Of a DNA stretch of 64,000 nucleotides, positions 29,033-40,307 are shown in pieces. The stretch's first letter is position 1. Each line of letters starts with the position of its first letter. The stretch is from Arachis hypogaea (taxonomy: Eukaryota; Streptophyta; Magnoliopsida; Fabales; Fabaceae), in contig NC_092044.1 of NCBI RefSeq assembly GCF_003086295.3, positions 9,760,843 through 9,824,842 of the forward strand, given 5' to 3'. A program made the position numbers and the translations under genes. Under the pieces are notes generated by a model. It did not search any database. It worked only from the letters and a program-made list of their open reading frames with translations, and was not told the origin of the DNA.

Positions 29033-31324
29033 ATGAGCAGGAACAGGGAAAAAGGCACTCTTGTTGAAATTGATCCAGAACCTGAAAGGACTCTGAAGAG
29101 AAAATTAAGAGAAGCTAAATTACAACAATCCAGAAATAACCTTTCAGAAATTTTCGAACAAGAGAAGGACATGGCAGCCGAAAATAATAATAATAATGCA
29201 AGGAGAATGCTTGGTGACTTCACAAAGCCAACGTCCAAGTTTGATGGAAGAAGCATCTCCATTCCTGCCATTGGAGCCAATAACTTTGAGCTTAAGCCTC
29301 AACTAGTTGCTTTAATGCAACAAAACTGCAAGTTTTATGGACTTCCATCTGAAGATCCTTATCAGTTCTTAACTGAGTTCTTGCAGATCTGTGAGACTGT
29401 AAAGACAAATGGAGTTAATCCTGAAGTCTATAGACTCATGCTTTTCCCTTTTGCTGTAAGAGACAGAGCTAGAATATGGTTGGATTCACAACCTAAGGAT
29501 AGCCTGGACTCCTGGGATAAGCTGGTCACTGCCTTCTTGGATAAATTCTTTCCTCCTCAACAGCTGAGCAAGCTGAGAGTGGATGTTCAAACCTTCAAAC
29601 AAAAAGATGGTGAATCCCTCTATGAAGCTTGGGAAAGATACAAGCAGTTGACCAAAAGATGTCCATCTGACATGTTTTCAGAATGGACCCTATTAGATAT
29701 ATTCTATTATGGTCTCTCTGAATTTTCGAAAATGTCATTGGACCATTCTGCAGGTGGATCTATTCACCTGAAGAAAATGCCTGAAGAGGCTCAAGAACTC
29801 ATTGACATGGTTGCAAACAACCAGTTCATGTACACCTCTGAGAGGAACTCTGTGAATAATGGGATACCTCAGAAGAAAGGAGTTCTTGAAATTGAAGCTC
29901 TGAATGCCATACTGGCTCAGAACAAAATGTTGACTCAACAGGTTAACATTATCTCTCAAAATCTGAATGGACTGCAACATGCATCCAACAGTACTAGAGA
30001 GGAAGCTTCTGAAGAAGCTTATGATCCTGAGAACCCTGCCATGGCAGAGGTTAATTACATGGGTGAACCTTATGGAAACACCTATAACCCATCATGGAGA
30101 AATCATCCAAATTTCTCCTGGAAGGATCAACAAAAGCCTCAACAAGGCTTTAACAATGGTGGACGCAATAGGCTGAGCAATAGTAAGCCATATCCATCAT
30201 CTTCTCAGCAACAGACAGAGAACTCAGAACAAAACACTTCTAATTTAGCCAATATTATCTCTGATCTGTCAAAGGCCACTTTCAGTTTCATGAATGAAAC
30301 AAGATCCTCCATTAGAAATTTGGAGGCACAAGTGGGCCAGCTGAGTAAGAAAGTCATTGAAACTCCTCCCAGTATTCTCCCAAGCAATACAGAAGAGAAT
30401 CCAAAAGGAGAGTGCAAGGCCATTGATTTAGTCAATATGGCCGAATGCACTAGGGAGGAGGAGGACGAAAATCCTAGTGAGGAAGACCTCCTGGGACGTC
30501 CTTCAAGCAAGAAGGAGTTTCTTAATAAGGATCCAGAGGAATCTGAGGCTCATATAGAGACCATAGAGATCCCATTAAATCTCCTTCTGCCATTCATGAG
30601 CTCTGAAGACTATTCTTCTTCTGAAGAGGATGAAGATGTGACTGGAGAGCAAGTTGCTCAATACTTAGGAGCTATCATGAAGCTGAATGCCAAGTTGTTT
30701 GGTAATGAGACTTGGGAAAGTGAACCTCCCTTGCTCATTAGTGAACTAGATACTTGGATTCAGAAAACTCTACCTCAAAAGAAACAAGATCCTGGCAAGT
30801 TCTTAATACCTTGTACCATTGGCACCATGAACTTTGCAAAGGCTCTATGTGATCTAGGGTCAGGGATAAATCTTATGCCACTCTCTGTAATGGAGAAGCT
30901 GGGGATCATTGAGGTACAACCTGCCTTGTTCTCATTACAATTGGCAGACAAGTCCATGAGACAAGCTTATGGAATAGTAGAGGACGTGCTAGTAAAGGCT
31001 GAAGGCCTTTACATCCCTGCTGATTTCATAATCCTAGACACTAGGAAGGAAGATGATGAATGCATCATCCTAGGAAGACCTTTCCTAGCCACAGCAGGAG
31101 CTGTGATAGATGTCAACAGAGGCGAGTTAGTCCTTCAATTGAATGGGGACTACCTTGTGTTTAAGGCACATGGCCATCCCTCTGTGACAAAAGAGAGTAA
31201 GCATGAAGAGCTTCTCTCAGTTCAGAGTCAAGAAGAGCCCACACAGTCAAACTCTAAGTTTGGTGTTAAGATCCCATATCCAAACTCTAATTTTGGTGTG
31301 GACAACTATACAACATTGACCTGA
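29033..31324 (+). CDS. gag: Gag-protease polyprotein of pol-less element 1
   Basis: 763 codons, start at 29033, same architecture as 21887-24211 with a handful of substitutions (for example N for D near residue 129, Q for K in FFPPQQ). It is 11 residues shorter because one of the three C-terminal SKFGV repeats is deleted; the last repeat has a T in place of G so that it reads SNFGV. Gag core, protease (CDLGSG) and [11 protein letters not shown] are all present. A CCHC knuckle is again absent. The frame is open throughout, consistent with recent activity. Confidence 0.92.
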   Translation: MSRNREKGTLVEIDPEPERTLKRKLREAKLQQSRNNLSEIFEQEKDMAAENNNNNARRMLGDFTKPTSKFDGRSISIPAIGANNFELKPQLVALMQQNCKFYGLPSEDPYQFLTEFLQICETVKTNGVNPEVYRLMLFPFAVRDRARIWLDSQPKDSLDSWDKLVTAFLDKFFPPQQLSKLRVDVQTFKQKDGESLYEAWERYKQLTKRCPSDMFSEWTLLDIFYYGLSEFSKMSLDHSAGGSIHLKKMPEEAQELIDMVANNQFMYTSERNSVNNGIPQKKGVLEIEALNAILAQNKMLTQQVNIISQNLNGLQHASNSTREEASEEAYDPENPAMAEVNYMGEPYGNTYNPSWRNHPNFSWKDQQKPQQGFNNGGRNRLSNSKPYPSSSQQQTENSEQNTSNLANIISDLSKATFSFMNETRSSIRNLEAQVGQLSKKVIETPPSILPSNTEENPKGECKAIDLVNMAECTREEEDENPSEEDLLGRPSSKKEFLNKDPEESEAHIETIEIPLNLLLPFMSSEDYSSSEEDEDVTGEQVAQYLGAIMKLNAKLFGNETWESEPPLLISELDTWIQKTLPQKKQDPGKFLIPCTIGTMNFAKALCDLGSGINLMPLSVMEKLGIIEVQPALFSLQLADKSMRQAYGIVEDVLVKAEGLYIPADFIILDTRKEDDECIILGRPFLATAGAVIDVNRGELVLQLNGDYLVFKAHGHPSVTKESKHEELLSVQSQEEPTQSNSKFGVKIPYPNSNFGVDNYTTLT

Positions 31325-31359
31325 TCACCTTGTGGCTCCATGAGAGCCACTGTCAAGCT

Positions 31360-31397
31360 ATTGACATTAAAGAAGCGCTTGTTGGGAGGCAACCCAA
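31360..31397 (+). promoter_or_regulatory. Conserved post-stop hairpin motif
   Basis: Same as 323-360. Confidence 0.6.
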
Positions 31398-31547
31398 TTT
31401 TATTTATCTAATTTTATTTTATTTTGTTTTATTGTTATTTTGTGTTTTATTAGGTACATGATCATGAGAAGTCACGAAAAAAATCAAAAAAATTAAAAAC
31501 AGAGTCAAAAACAGAAGAAAAAAATTTTCACCCTGAGGACGCACGGG

Positions 31548-31789
31548 CTGGCGTTCAACGCCAGTAAGATGCATCTGGCTGGCGTTCAACGCCAGAACAG
31601 AGCACCATTCTGGCGCTGAACGCCAGAAACAAGCAACATCCTGGCGCTGAACGCCAGGAATGTGCCTGGAGGAGACAAGCTGGCGTTAAACGCCAGCAAC
31701 AAGCATGAAACTGGCGTTTAACGCCAGAAACATGCATTACATGGGCGTTGAACGCCCAGAACGTGCACCAATGGGCGTTTGAACGCCAG
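31548..31789 (+). repeat. 31-bp-pitch palindrome array (8 units)
   Basis: Same layout as 513-754. Units 2, 7 and 8 are less decayed here (unit 7 reads GGGCGTTGAACGCCC). Confidence 0.9.
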
Positions 31790-32127
31790 AATGATGCACG
31801 AAGGCAATTTACATGCCTATATGGTGAAGGAATGGTATTTCTTTTCACCTCAGGATCTGTGGACCCCACAGGATCCCCACCTACCATATTCCCACCTTTT
31901 CTTTTAATCCTAATCACACTCTCCTAATCCAAATCTCATTTCACTCTTCCCAATATCACACTTCCCAAAAACCTTCACCAATCACCTCAATTCCTCTTCC
32001 CAATTACCCCATTCACCATTCACATCAACCCACTCTTCCCCATAAACCCCACCTACCTTCATAAAATTCAAATTCACTTTCCCACCCATTCCCACCCAAA
32101 ATGGCCGAATACCCACCCTCCCTCTCC

Positions 32128-32137
32128 CTATAAATAC
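32128..32137 (+). promoter_or_regulatory. TATA box of the ORF2 leader
   Basis: CTATAAATAC in the same C/T-rich context as 1093-1102. Confidence 0.5.
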
Positions 32138-32255
32138 CCTTCCCTTCTACTTCATTTTTCACACAACACAACCCCTTCTTCTCCCACATAGCCGAACCTA
32201 CTTCTCCCCTTCTCCACTATATTCTCTTCTTCTTCTTCTACTCTTCTTTTCTTTC

Positions 32256-32292
32256 TTGCTCGAGGACGAGCAAAATTTTAAGTTTGGTGTGG
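32256..32292 (+). promoter_or_regulatory. Internal hairpin plus PPT-like motif upstream of ORF2
   Basis: Stem 32256-32273, motif 32276-32292, as at 1221-1257. Confidence 0.55.
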
Positions 32293-32320
32293 TAAAAGCA
32301 TAAGCTTTTTGTTTTTTTCA

Positions 32321-33469
32321 ATGGCACCTAAGGCCAGAGTATCCTCTAAAAAAGGGAAAGGGAAGACAAAAGCTTCCACCTCCGAGTCATGGGAGAAGGA
32401 AAGATTCATCTCCAAGAGCCATCAAGACCACTTCTATGATGTTGTGGCAAAGAAGAAGGTGATCCCCGAGGTCCCTTTCAAGCTCAAAAAGAATGAGTAT
32501 CCGGAAATCCGACATGAAATCCAAAGAAGAGGGTGGGAAGTCCTAACCAACCCCATGCAACAAGTTGGAATATTGATGGTTCAAGAGTTCTATGCCAATG
32601 CATGGATCACTAGGAACCATGATCAAAGTATGAACCCGAATCCAAAGAACTATCTTACAATGGTTCGGGGGAAATACTTAGATTTTAGTCTGGAAAATGT
32701 GAGGTTGGCGTTTCACTTGCCCATGATGCAAGAAGATGAACGCCCCTACACTAGAAGGGTCAACCTTAATCAAAGGTTGGACCAAGTCCTTATGGATATA
32801 TGTGTGGAAGGAGCCCAATGGATAATAGACTCCAAAGGCAAGCCAGTTCAACTAAGAAGACTGGATCTCAAGCCCGTGGCTAGAGGATGGTTGGAGTTCA
32901 TCCAAAGATCCATCATTCCTACTAGCAACCGATCTGAAGTTACTGTGGATCGGGCCATCATGATCCATAGCATCATGATTGGAGAGGAAGTAGAAGTTCA
33001 TGAGGTCATCTCCAATGAACTCTACAAAATAGCCGACAAGTCCTCACCCATGGCACGGCTAGCTTTCCCTCACCTTGTTTGCCATCTATGTTACTCAGCT
33101 GGAGTTATCATAGATGGAGATGTCTCCATTGAAGAAGACAAGCCCATCACCAAGAAAAGGATGGAGCAAGCAAGAGAAGCTCCTCACGGCCCTCAAGAAG
33201 TGCATGAGGAAGCTCATCATCAACAAATTCCTGAGATACCTCAAGGAATGCACTTTCCTCCCAACAACTATTGGGAGCAACTCAACACCTCCTTAGAAGA
33301 TTTGAGCCATAATGTGGAACAATTAAGGGTGGAACATCATGAGCACTCCATCATTCTCCAAGAAATAAGAGAAGACCAAAGAGCAATGAGGGAGGAGCAA
33401 CAAAGGCAAGGAAGGGACATAGAAGAGCTGAAGAACATCATTGGCCCTTCAAGAAGAAGACGCCACTAA
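32321..33469 (+). CDS. ORF2, Athila env-position protein (intact)
   Basis: 382 codons from ATG 32321 (MAPKARVSSKK). I prefer this start over an upstream in-frame ATG at 32309 because only this one is shared by all copies. Domain description as for 45085-46233. Copy-specific changes include R for G near residue 6, L for P in DFSLENV and M for T in VLMDIC. The leader just upstream lacks the CATTACCAT string present in the other copies. Confidence 0.85.
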   Translation: MAPKARVSSKKGKGKTKASTSESWEKERFISKSHQDHFYDVVAKKKVIPEVPFKLKKNEYPEIRHEIQRRGWEVLTNPMQQVGILMVQEFYANAWITRNHDQSMNPNPKNYLTMVRGKYLDFSLENVRLAFHLPMMQEDERPYTRRVNLNQRLDQVLMDICVEGAQWIIDSKGKPVQLRRLDLKPVARGWLEFIQRSIIPTSNRSEVTVDRAIMIHSIMIGEEVEVHEVISNELYKIADKSSPMARLAFPHLVCHLCYSAGVIIDGDVSIEEDKPITKKRMEQAREAPHGPQEVHEEAHHQQIPEIPQGMHFPPNNYWEQLNTSLEDLSHNVEQLRVEHHEHSIILQEIREDQRAMREEQQRQGRDIEELKNIIGPSRRRRH

Positions 33470-34525
33470 AGGTGGATTCATTCCTTGTTCTTTATTTCTT
33501 TCTGTTTTCAGTTTTTAGTGTTGTGTTTATCTATGTTTTGTGTCTTTACTTCATGATCATTAGTATGTAACCATGCCTTAAAGCTATGAATAAAATCCAT
33601 TAATCCTTCACCTCTCTTAAATGAAAAATGTTTTAATTCAAAAGAACAAGAAGTACATGAATTTCGAATTTATCCTTGAATTTAATTTAATTATATTGAT
33701 GTGGTGGCAATACTTTCTGTTTTCTGAATGAATGCTTGAACAGTGCATATTTTTGATCTTGTTGTTTATGAGTGTTAAAATTGTTGGCTCTTGAAAGAAT
33801 GATGAACAAAGAGAAATGTTATTGATGATCTGAAAAATCATGAAATTGATTCTTGAAGCAAGAAAAAGCAGTGAAAAAGGAAGCTTGCGAAAAAAAAATG
33901 GCGAAAAAAAATTAGAAAGAAAAAGAAAAAGCAAGCAGAAAAAGCCAATAGCCCTTAAAACCAAAAGGCAAGGGTAAAAAGGATCCAAGGCTTTGAGCAT
34001 CAATGGATAGGAGGGCCCAAGGAAATTAAATCCAGGCCTAAGCGGCTAAATCAAAGCTGTCCCTAACCATGTGCTTGTGTCATGAAGGTCCAAGTCAAAA
34101 GCTTGAGACTGAGTGGTTAAAGTCGTGATCCAAAGCAAAAGAGTGTGCTTAAGAGCTCTGGACACCACTAACTGGGGACTCTAGCAAAGCTGAGTCACAA
34201 TCTGAAAAGGTTCACCCAGTTATGTGTCTGTGGCATTTGTGTATCCGGTGGTAATACTGGAAAACAAAATGCTTAGGGCCACAGCCAAGACTCATAAGTA
34301 GCTGTGTTCAAGAATCAACATGCTTAACTAGGAAAGTCAATAACACTATCTGAAATTCTGAGTTCCCAGAGATGCCAATCACTCTGAACTTCAAAGGAAA
34401 AAGTGAGATGCCAAAACTGTTCAAAAGCAAAAAGCTACAAGTCCCGCTCATCTAATTAAATTAATATTCATTGATATTCTGAGATTTATAGTATATTCTC
34501 TTCTTTTTATCCTAATTGATTTTCA
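33470..34525 (+). other. 3' non-coding region of pol-less element 1
   Basis: Same content as 2434-3487. No gene seen. Confidence 0.55.
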
Positions 34526-34563
34526 GTTGCTTGGGGACAAGCAACAATTTAAGTTTGGTGTTG
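34526..34563 (+). promoter_or_regulatory. Hairpin and PPT-like site before LTR E
   Basis: Stem 34526-34545, motif 34549-34563, as at 3488-3525. Confidence 0.6.
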
Positions 34564-36334
34564 TGATGAGCGGATAATTTATACGCTTTTTGGCATTGTT
34601 TTTAGGTAGTTTTTAGTAAGTTTGAGCTGCTTTTAGGGATGTTTTCATTAGTTTTTATGCTAAATTCACATTTCTGGACTTTACTATGAGTTTGTGTGTT
34701 TTTCTGTGATTTCAGGTAAATTCTGACTGAAATTGAGGGACTTGAGCAAAACTCTGAAGAAGGCTGACAAAAGGACTGCTGATGCTGTTGGAATCTGACC
34801 TCCCATAACTCGAAATGGATTTTCTGGAGCTATAAAACTCCAATTGGTGCACTATCAACGGCGTTGGAACGTAGACATCCAGGGCTTTCCAGCAATATAT
34901 AATAGTCCATACTTTATTCGAAGATTGACGACGTAACATGGCGTTGAACGCCAAGTTCATGCTGCTGTCTGGAGTTAAACGCCAGAAAAAAACGTCATGA
35001 TCCGGAGTTGAACGCCCAAAACACGTCATAACTCGGAGTTCAACTCCAAGAGAAGCCTCAGCTCGTGGATAGATCAAGCTCAGCCCAAGCATACACCAAG
35101 TGGGCCCCGGAAGTGGATTTATGCATCAAATACTTACTCATGTAAACCCTAGGAGCTAGTTTATTATAAATAGAACATTTATCTATTGTATTAGACATCT
35201 TTTGACAGTTTAATCTCTTGAATATTCGGTCACTTGATCATGGAGAGGGCTGGCCATTCGGCCATGCCTGAACCTCTTTTACTTATGTATTTTCAACGGT
35301 GGAGTTTCTGCACACCATAGATTAAGGGTGTGGAGCTCTGCTGTACCTCAAGTATTAATGCAATTCTATTTTCTTTTATTCAAATCTCTCTTATTCTTAT
35401 TCCAAGATATTCATTCGTACCCAAGAACATGATGAGTGTAATGATGAAAGTGACGATCATTATCATTCTCACTTATGAACGCACGTGATTGACAACCACT
35501 TCCGTTCTACATGCAACCGAGCTTGAATTTGTATCTCTTAGATTTCCAACAGAATCTTTGTGGTATAAGCTAGATAGATGGCGGCATTTATGAGGATCCG
35601 AAAGTCTCACCTTGTCTGTGGTATTCCGAGTAGGATCCTGGGAATCCGGAAAGTCTCACCTTGTCTGTGGTATTCCGAGTAGGATTCCGGTAATGAATGA
35701 CTGTGACGTGCTTCAGACTTGCAAGTGCTGGGCGTTAGTGACAGACGCAAAAGAATTAAGGGATTCTATTCCAGTAGGCGCAGGAACCAACCAGTGATTA
35801 GCCGTGCTGTGACAGAGTGCGTGAGCGTAGTTTTCACTGCGAGGATGGGATGTAGCTATCAACCATGGGTGATGCCTCCAGACGATTAGCCGTGCGAGTG
35901 ACAGCCGCATAGGATCATTTTCCCGAGAGGATTGAAAGTAGCCACCGCTGATGGTGAACCCCTATATACAGCTTGCCATGGAAAGGAGTAAGAACGATTG
36001 AGTTGAAGAAGTGGGAAAACAGGCGTCCTTGAGCCATACAGTATCTCCATTCGCTTATCTGAAATTCCCACCAATGAATCAGCATAAGTATTCTATCCCT
36101 TTTATTATTTATTTTCTTATTTCTATTTTCGAAACCATCAATCAATTTAATCTGCCTAACTGAGATTTACAAGGTGACCATAGCTTGCTTCATACCAACA
36201 ATCTCTGTGGGATCGACCCTTACTCACGTAAGGTTTATTACTTGGACGACCCAGTACACTTGCTGGTTAGTTGAACGGAGTTGTGAGCTTCTCTAACAGT
36301 GCCTGAAATTCTTTTATCACAATTTCGTCCACCA
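34564..36334 (+). repeat. LTR E (1771 bp, variant U3)
   Basis: Normal ends and the 49-bp duplication, but its U3/R part (34800-35200) is a different subtype: CCATAACTCG in place of CCTGCACTCG, and TTTATTATAAATAGAAC around the TATA box in place of CTAGTATAAATAGGAT. LTR F shares this TATA variant. The rest agrees with LTRs A, C and G, so LTR E looks mosaic. Confidence 0.88.
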
Positions 36335-36340
36335 AGTTTT

Positions 36341-36358
36341 TGGCGCCGTTGCGGGGGA
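36341..36358 (+). promoter_or_regulatory. Primer-binding site downstream of LTR E (variant)
   Basis: One mismatch (TTGCGGGGGA for TTGCCGGGGA), shared with the site after LTR F at 40290-40307. Confidence 0.8.
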
Positions 36359-37833
36359 TTGTTCGAGTATGGACAACTGACGGTTCATCTTGTTGCTCAG
36401 ATTAGGTAATTTTCTTTTCAAAAATCTTTTTCAAAATTTTTCTTTTCTTTTTCGTTTTTCCAAAAATGTTTTTCGAAAAAATTTATAAAAATACAAAAAA
36501 ATTAGAAAATCATAAAAGCCGAAAAAATATTTTGTGTTTCTTGTTTGAGTCTTGTGTTAATTTTTAAGTTTGGTGTCAATTGCATGCTTTTAAAATTTTT
36601 CTTGCATTTTTTTTTTCGAAAATCTCATGCATTCATAGTGTTCTTCATGATCTTCAAATTGTTCTTGATAAGTCTTCTTGTTTGATCTTGATGATTTCTT
36701 GTTTTGTGTTGTTTGTTGTTTTTCATGTGCACTTTTGCATTCATATTTTCCATGCATTAAAGATTTCTAAGTTTGGTGTCTTGCATGTTTTCTTTGCATC
36801 AAAAATTTTTCAAAATTATGTTCTTGATGTTCATCATGATCTTCAAAGTGTTCTTGGTGTTCATCTTGACATTCATAGCATTCTTGCATGCATTCATTGT
36901 TTTGATCTAAAAATTTCATGCATTGAGTATTTTTGTTGTTTTTCTCTCTCATAATTAAATTTTCAAAAATCAAAAAAATATCTTTTCCTTATTTTCCTCC
37001 AATTTTCGAAATTTTGGGTTGACTTGGTCAAAAATTTTTAAAATTAGTTGTTTCTTACAAGTCAAGTCAAAATTTCATTTTAAAAATCTTATCTTTTCAA
37101 ATCTTTTTCAAAATCATATCTTTTTCATTTTTTTTAATTTCGAAATTTCAAAATCTTTTTCAAATATTTTCAAATCTTTTTCTTATCTTTATATCAAATT
37201 TTCGAAATTAGCTAACAATTAATGTATTGGTTCAAAACTTGAAGTTGTTACTTTCTTGTTAAAAGTTCAATCTTTAGTTCTAGAATCTTATCTTGTAGTT
37301 CTTGTTAGTTGAGTCTTTTTAAAAATTAAATCTTTTACAAAATATCTTTTTATTAAAATTTTTATCTTATCTTTTTATCTTTTATCTTATCTTTTTCAAA
37401 AATTTTATCTTTTTCAAAATTTGATTTCAAAATATCTTATCTAACTTCTTATTTTTCAATCAACTAACTAACTTTTGTTTGTTTCTTATCTTTTTCAAAA
37501 CCACCTAACTACTTTTCCCTCTCTAATTTTCGAAAATTCTCCCTCTCTTTTCAAAAATTCTTATTGTTTCAAGTTTTAATTTTAATTTTAATTCATCTTT
37601 AATTTTCGAAAATACTAACCCCTTTTTCAAAAATTGTTTCCGAATTTCTCTTCTCTTCTCTTATTCTATTTAATTAATTAATTACTAACACTTCTCTTCA
37701 CCTCTCCTCATCCAAAAATCCGAATCCATCCTTCTTCTTTCTTATACCCCTTTCTTCTTCTACTAACATAAGGAAATCTCTATACTGTGACATAGAGGAT
37801 TCCTCTTTCTTTTCTTGTTTTCTTCTCTTTCAT
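36359..37833 (+). other. 5' leader of tandem unit 2
   Basis: Homologous to 27533-29032. From about 37000 to the gap it shows many one-base losses in homopolymers relative to that copy, suggestive of unpolished sequence. Confidence 0.55.
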
Positions 37834-37864
37834 ATGAGCAGAACAGGGAAAAAGGCACTCTTGT
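37834..37864 (+). pseudogene. Start of a gag ORF cut by the assembly gap
   Basis: ATGAGCAGAACAGGG matches the gag start but lacks one G in the fourth codon, shifting the frame. The rest lies in the gap. Confidence 0.6.
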
Positions 37865-38864
37865 NNNNNNNNNNNNNNNNNNNNNNNNNNNNNNNNNNNN
37901 NNNNNNNNNNNNNNNNNNNNNNNNNNNNNNNNNNNNNNNNNNNNNNNNNNNNNNNNNNNNNNNNNNNNNNNNNNNNNNNNNNNNNNNNNNNNNNNNNNNN
38001 NNNNNNNNNNNNNNNNNNNNNNNNNNNNNNNNNNNNNNNNNNNNNNNNNNNNNNNNNNNNNNNNNNNNNNNNNNNNNNNNNNNNNNNNNNNNNNNNNNNN
38101 NNNNNNNNNNNNNNNNNNNNNNNNNNNNNNNNNNNNNNNNNNNNNNNNNNNNNNNNNNNNNNNNNNNNNNNNNNNNNNNNNNNNNNNNNNNNNNNNNNNN
38201 NNNNNNNNNNNNNNNNNNNNNNNNNNNNNNNNNNNNNNNNNNNNNNNNNNNNNNNNNNNNNNNNNNNNNNNNNNNNNNNNNNNNNNNNNNNNNNNNNNNN
38301 NNNNNNNNNNNNNNNNNNNNNNNNNNNNNNNNNNNNNNNNNNNNNNNNNNNNNNNNNNNNNNNNNNNNNNNNNNNNNNNNNNNNNNNNNNNNNNNNNNNN
38401 NNNNNNNNNNNNNNNNNNNNNNNNNNNNNNNNNNNNNNNNNNNNNNNNNNNNNNNNNNNNNNNNNNNNNNNNNNNNNNNNNNNNNNNNNNNNNNNNNNNN
38501 NNNNNNNNNNNNNNNNNNNNNNNNNNNNNNNNNNNNNNNNNNNNNNNNNNNNNNNNNNNNNNNNNNNNNNNNNNNNNNNNNNNNNNNNNNNNNNNNNNNN
38601 NNNNNNNNNNNNNNNNNNNNNNNNNNNNNNNNNNNNNNNNNNNNNNNNNNNNNNNNNNNNNNNNNNNNNNNNNNNNNNNNNNNNNNNNNNNNNNNNNNNN
38701 NNNNNNNNNNNNNNNNNNNNNNNNNNNNNNNNNNNNNNNNNNNNNNNNNNNNNNNNNNNNNNNNNNNNNNNNNNNNNNNNNNNNNNNNNNNNNNNNNNNN
38801 NNNNNNNNNNNNNNNNNNNNNNNNNNNNNNNNNNNNNNNNNNNNNNNNNNNNNNNNNNNNNNNN
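37865..38864. other. Assembly gap, exactly 1000 N
   Basis: A run of exactly 1000 undetermined bases, a conventional placeholder length. By homology with the neighbouring units, roughly 7 kb could be missing here, so the true distance across it is not known. ORFs reported through the N run are meaningless. Confidence 0.98.
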
Positions 38865-40283
38865 ATAACTTTCCAGAAATATATAATATCCATACTTTAT
38901 TCGAAGATTGACGACGTAACTTGGCGTTGAACGCCAAGTACATGCTGCTGTATGGAGTTAAACGCCAGAAAAAACGTCATGATCCGGAGTTGAACGCCCA
39001 AAACACGTCATAACTCGGAGTTCAACTCCAAGAGAAGCCTCAGCTCATGGATAATCAAGCTCAGCCCAAGCATACACCAAGTGGGCCCCGGAAGTGGATT
39101 TATGCATCAATACTTACTCATGTAAACCCTAGGAGCTAGTTTATTATAAATAGAACATTTATCTATTGTATTAGACATCTTTTGATAGTTTAATCTCTTG
39201 AATATTCGGTCACTTGATCATGGAGAGGGCTGGCCATTCGGCCATGCCTGAACCCTTTTGCTTATGTATTTTCAACGGTGGAGTTTCTGCACACCATAGA
39301 TTAAGGGTGTGGAGCTCTGCTGTACCTCAAGTATTAATGCAATTCTATTTTCTTTTATTCAAATCTCTCTTATTCTTATTCCAAGATATTCATTCGACCC
39401 AAGAACATGATGAGTGTAATGATGAAAGTGACGATCATTATCATTCTCACTTATGAACGCACGTGATTGACAACCACTTCCGTTCTACATGCAACCGAGC
39501 TTGAATGTGTATCTCTTAGATTCCCAACAGAATCTTCGTGGTATAAGCTAGATAGATGGCGGCATTTATGAGGATCCGAAAAGTCTCACCTTGTCTGTGG
39601 TACGAAAGGTCTCACCTTGTCTGTGGTATTCCGAGTAGGATTCGGTAATGAATGACTGTGACGTGCTTCAACTTGCAAGTGCTGGGCGTTAGTGACAGAC
39701 GCAAAAGAATCAAGGGATTCTATTCCGGTAGGCGCAGGAACCAACCAGTGATTAGCCGTGCTGTGACAGAGTGCGTGAGCGTAGTTTTCACTGCGAGGAT
39801 GGGATGTAGCATCAACCATGGGTGATGCCTCCAGACGATTAGCCGTGCGAGTGACAGCCGCATAGGATCATTTTCCCGAGAGGATTGAAAGTAGCCACCG
39901 CTGATGGTGAACCCCTATATACAGCTTGCCATGGAAAGAGTAAGAAGGTTGAGTTGAAGCAGTGGGAGAGCAGGCATCCTTGAGCCATACAGTATCTCCA
40001 TATGCTTATCTGAAATTCTCACCAATGAATTACATAAGTATTCTATCCCTTTTATTATTTATTTTCTTATTTCTATTTTCGAAACCATCAATCATTTAAT
40101 CTGCCTAACTGAGATTTGCAAGGTGACCATAGCTTGCTTCATACCAACAATCTCTGTGGGATCGACCCTTACTCACGTAAGGTTTATTACTTGGACGACC
40201 CAGTACACTTGCTGGTTAGTTGAACGGAGTTGTGAGCTTCTCTAACAGTGCCTGAAATTCTTTTATCACAATTTCGTCCACCA
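38865..40283 (+). repeat. LTR F, 3' part (U3 start lost in gap)
   Basis: Begins in the U3 at the CTTTCCAGAAATATATAAT stretch and runs to the normal CCACCA end. TATA subtype as LTR E. The 49-bp duplication is partly collapsed (39590-39640). Several one-base deletions. Confidence 0.85.
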
Positions 40284-40289
40284 AGTTTT

Positions 40290-40307
40290 TGGCGCCGTTG
40301 CGGGGGA
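40290..40307 (+). promoter_or_regulatory. Primer-binding site downstream of LTR F (variant)
   Basis: Same one-base variant as 36341-36358. Confidence 0.8.

Larger units (their letters stand above)
25795..36334 (+). mobile_element. Pol-less element 1 of the plus-strand tandem (LTR D to LTR E)
   Basis: LTR D, PBS, leader, intact gag-protease (29033-31324), array, intact ORF2 (32321-33469), 3' region, hairpin/PPT, LTR E. The internal region is 7055 bp. The flanking LTRs differ in the U3 region and in the 49-bp duplication, so they are unlikely to be the original pair. This is the most complete pol-less unit, with both ORFs open. Confidence 0.85.
34564..40283 (+). mobile_element. Tandem unit 2 (LTR E to LTR F), interrupted by the assembly gap
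   Basis: LTR E, PBS, leader (36359-37833), the first bases of gag (37834-37864), 1000 N, then the downstream part of LTR F. Everything from gag to the U3 of LTR F is missing from the sequence, so its content is unknown. Confidence 0.7.

Noticed and set aside
37763..38943. Four ORFs of 344-387 codons
   Set aside because: They are mostly X residues translated from the 1000-N gap.
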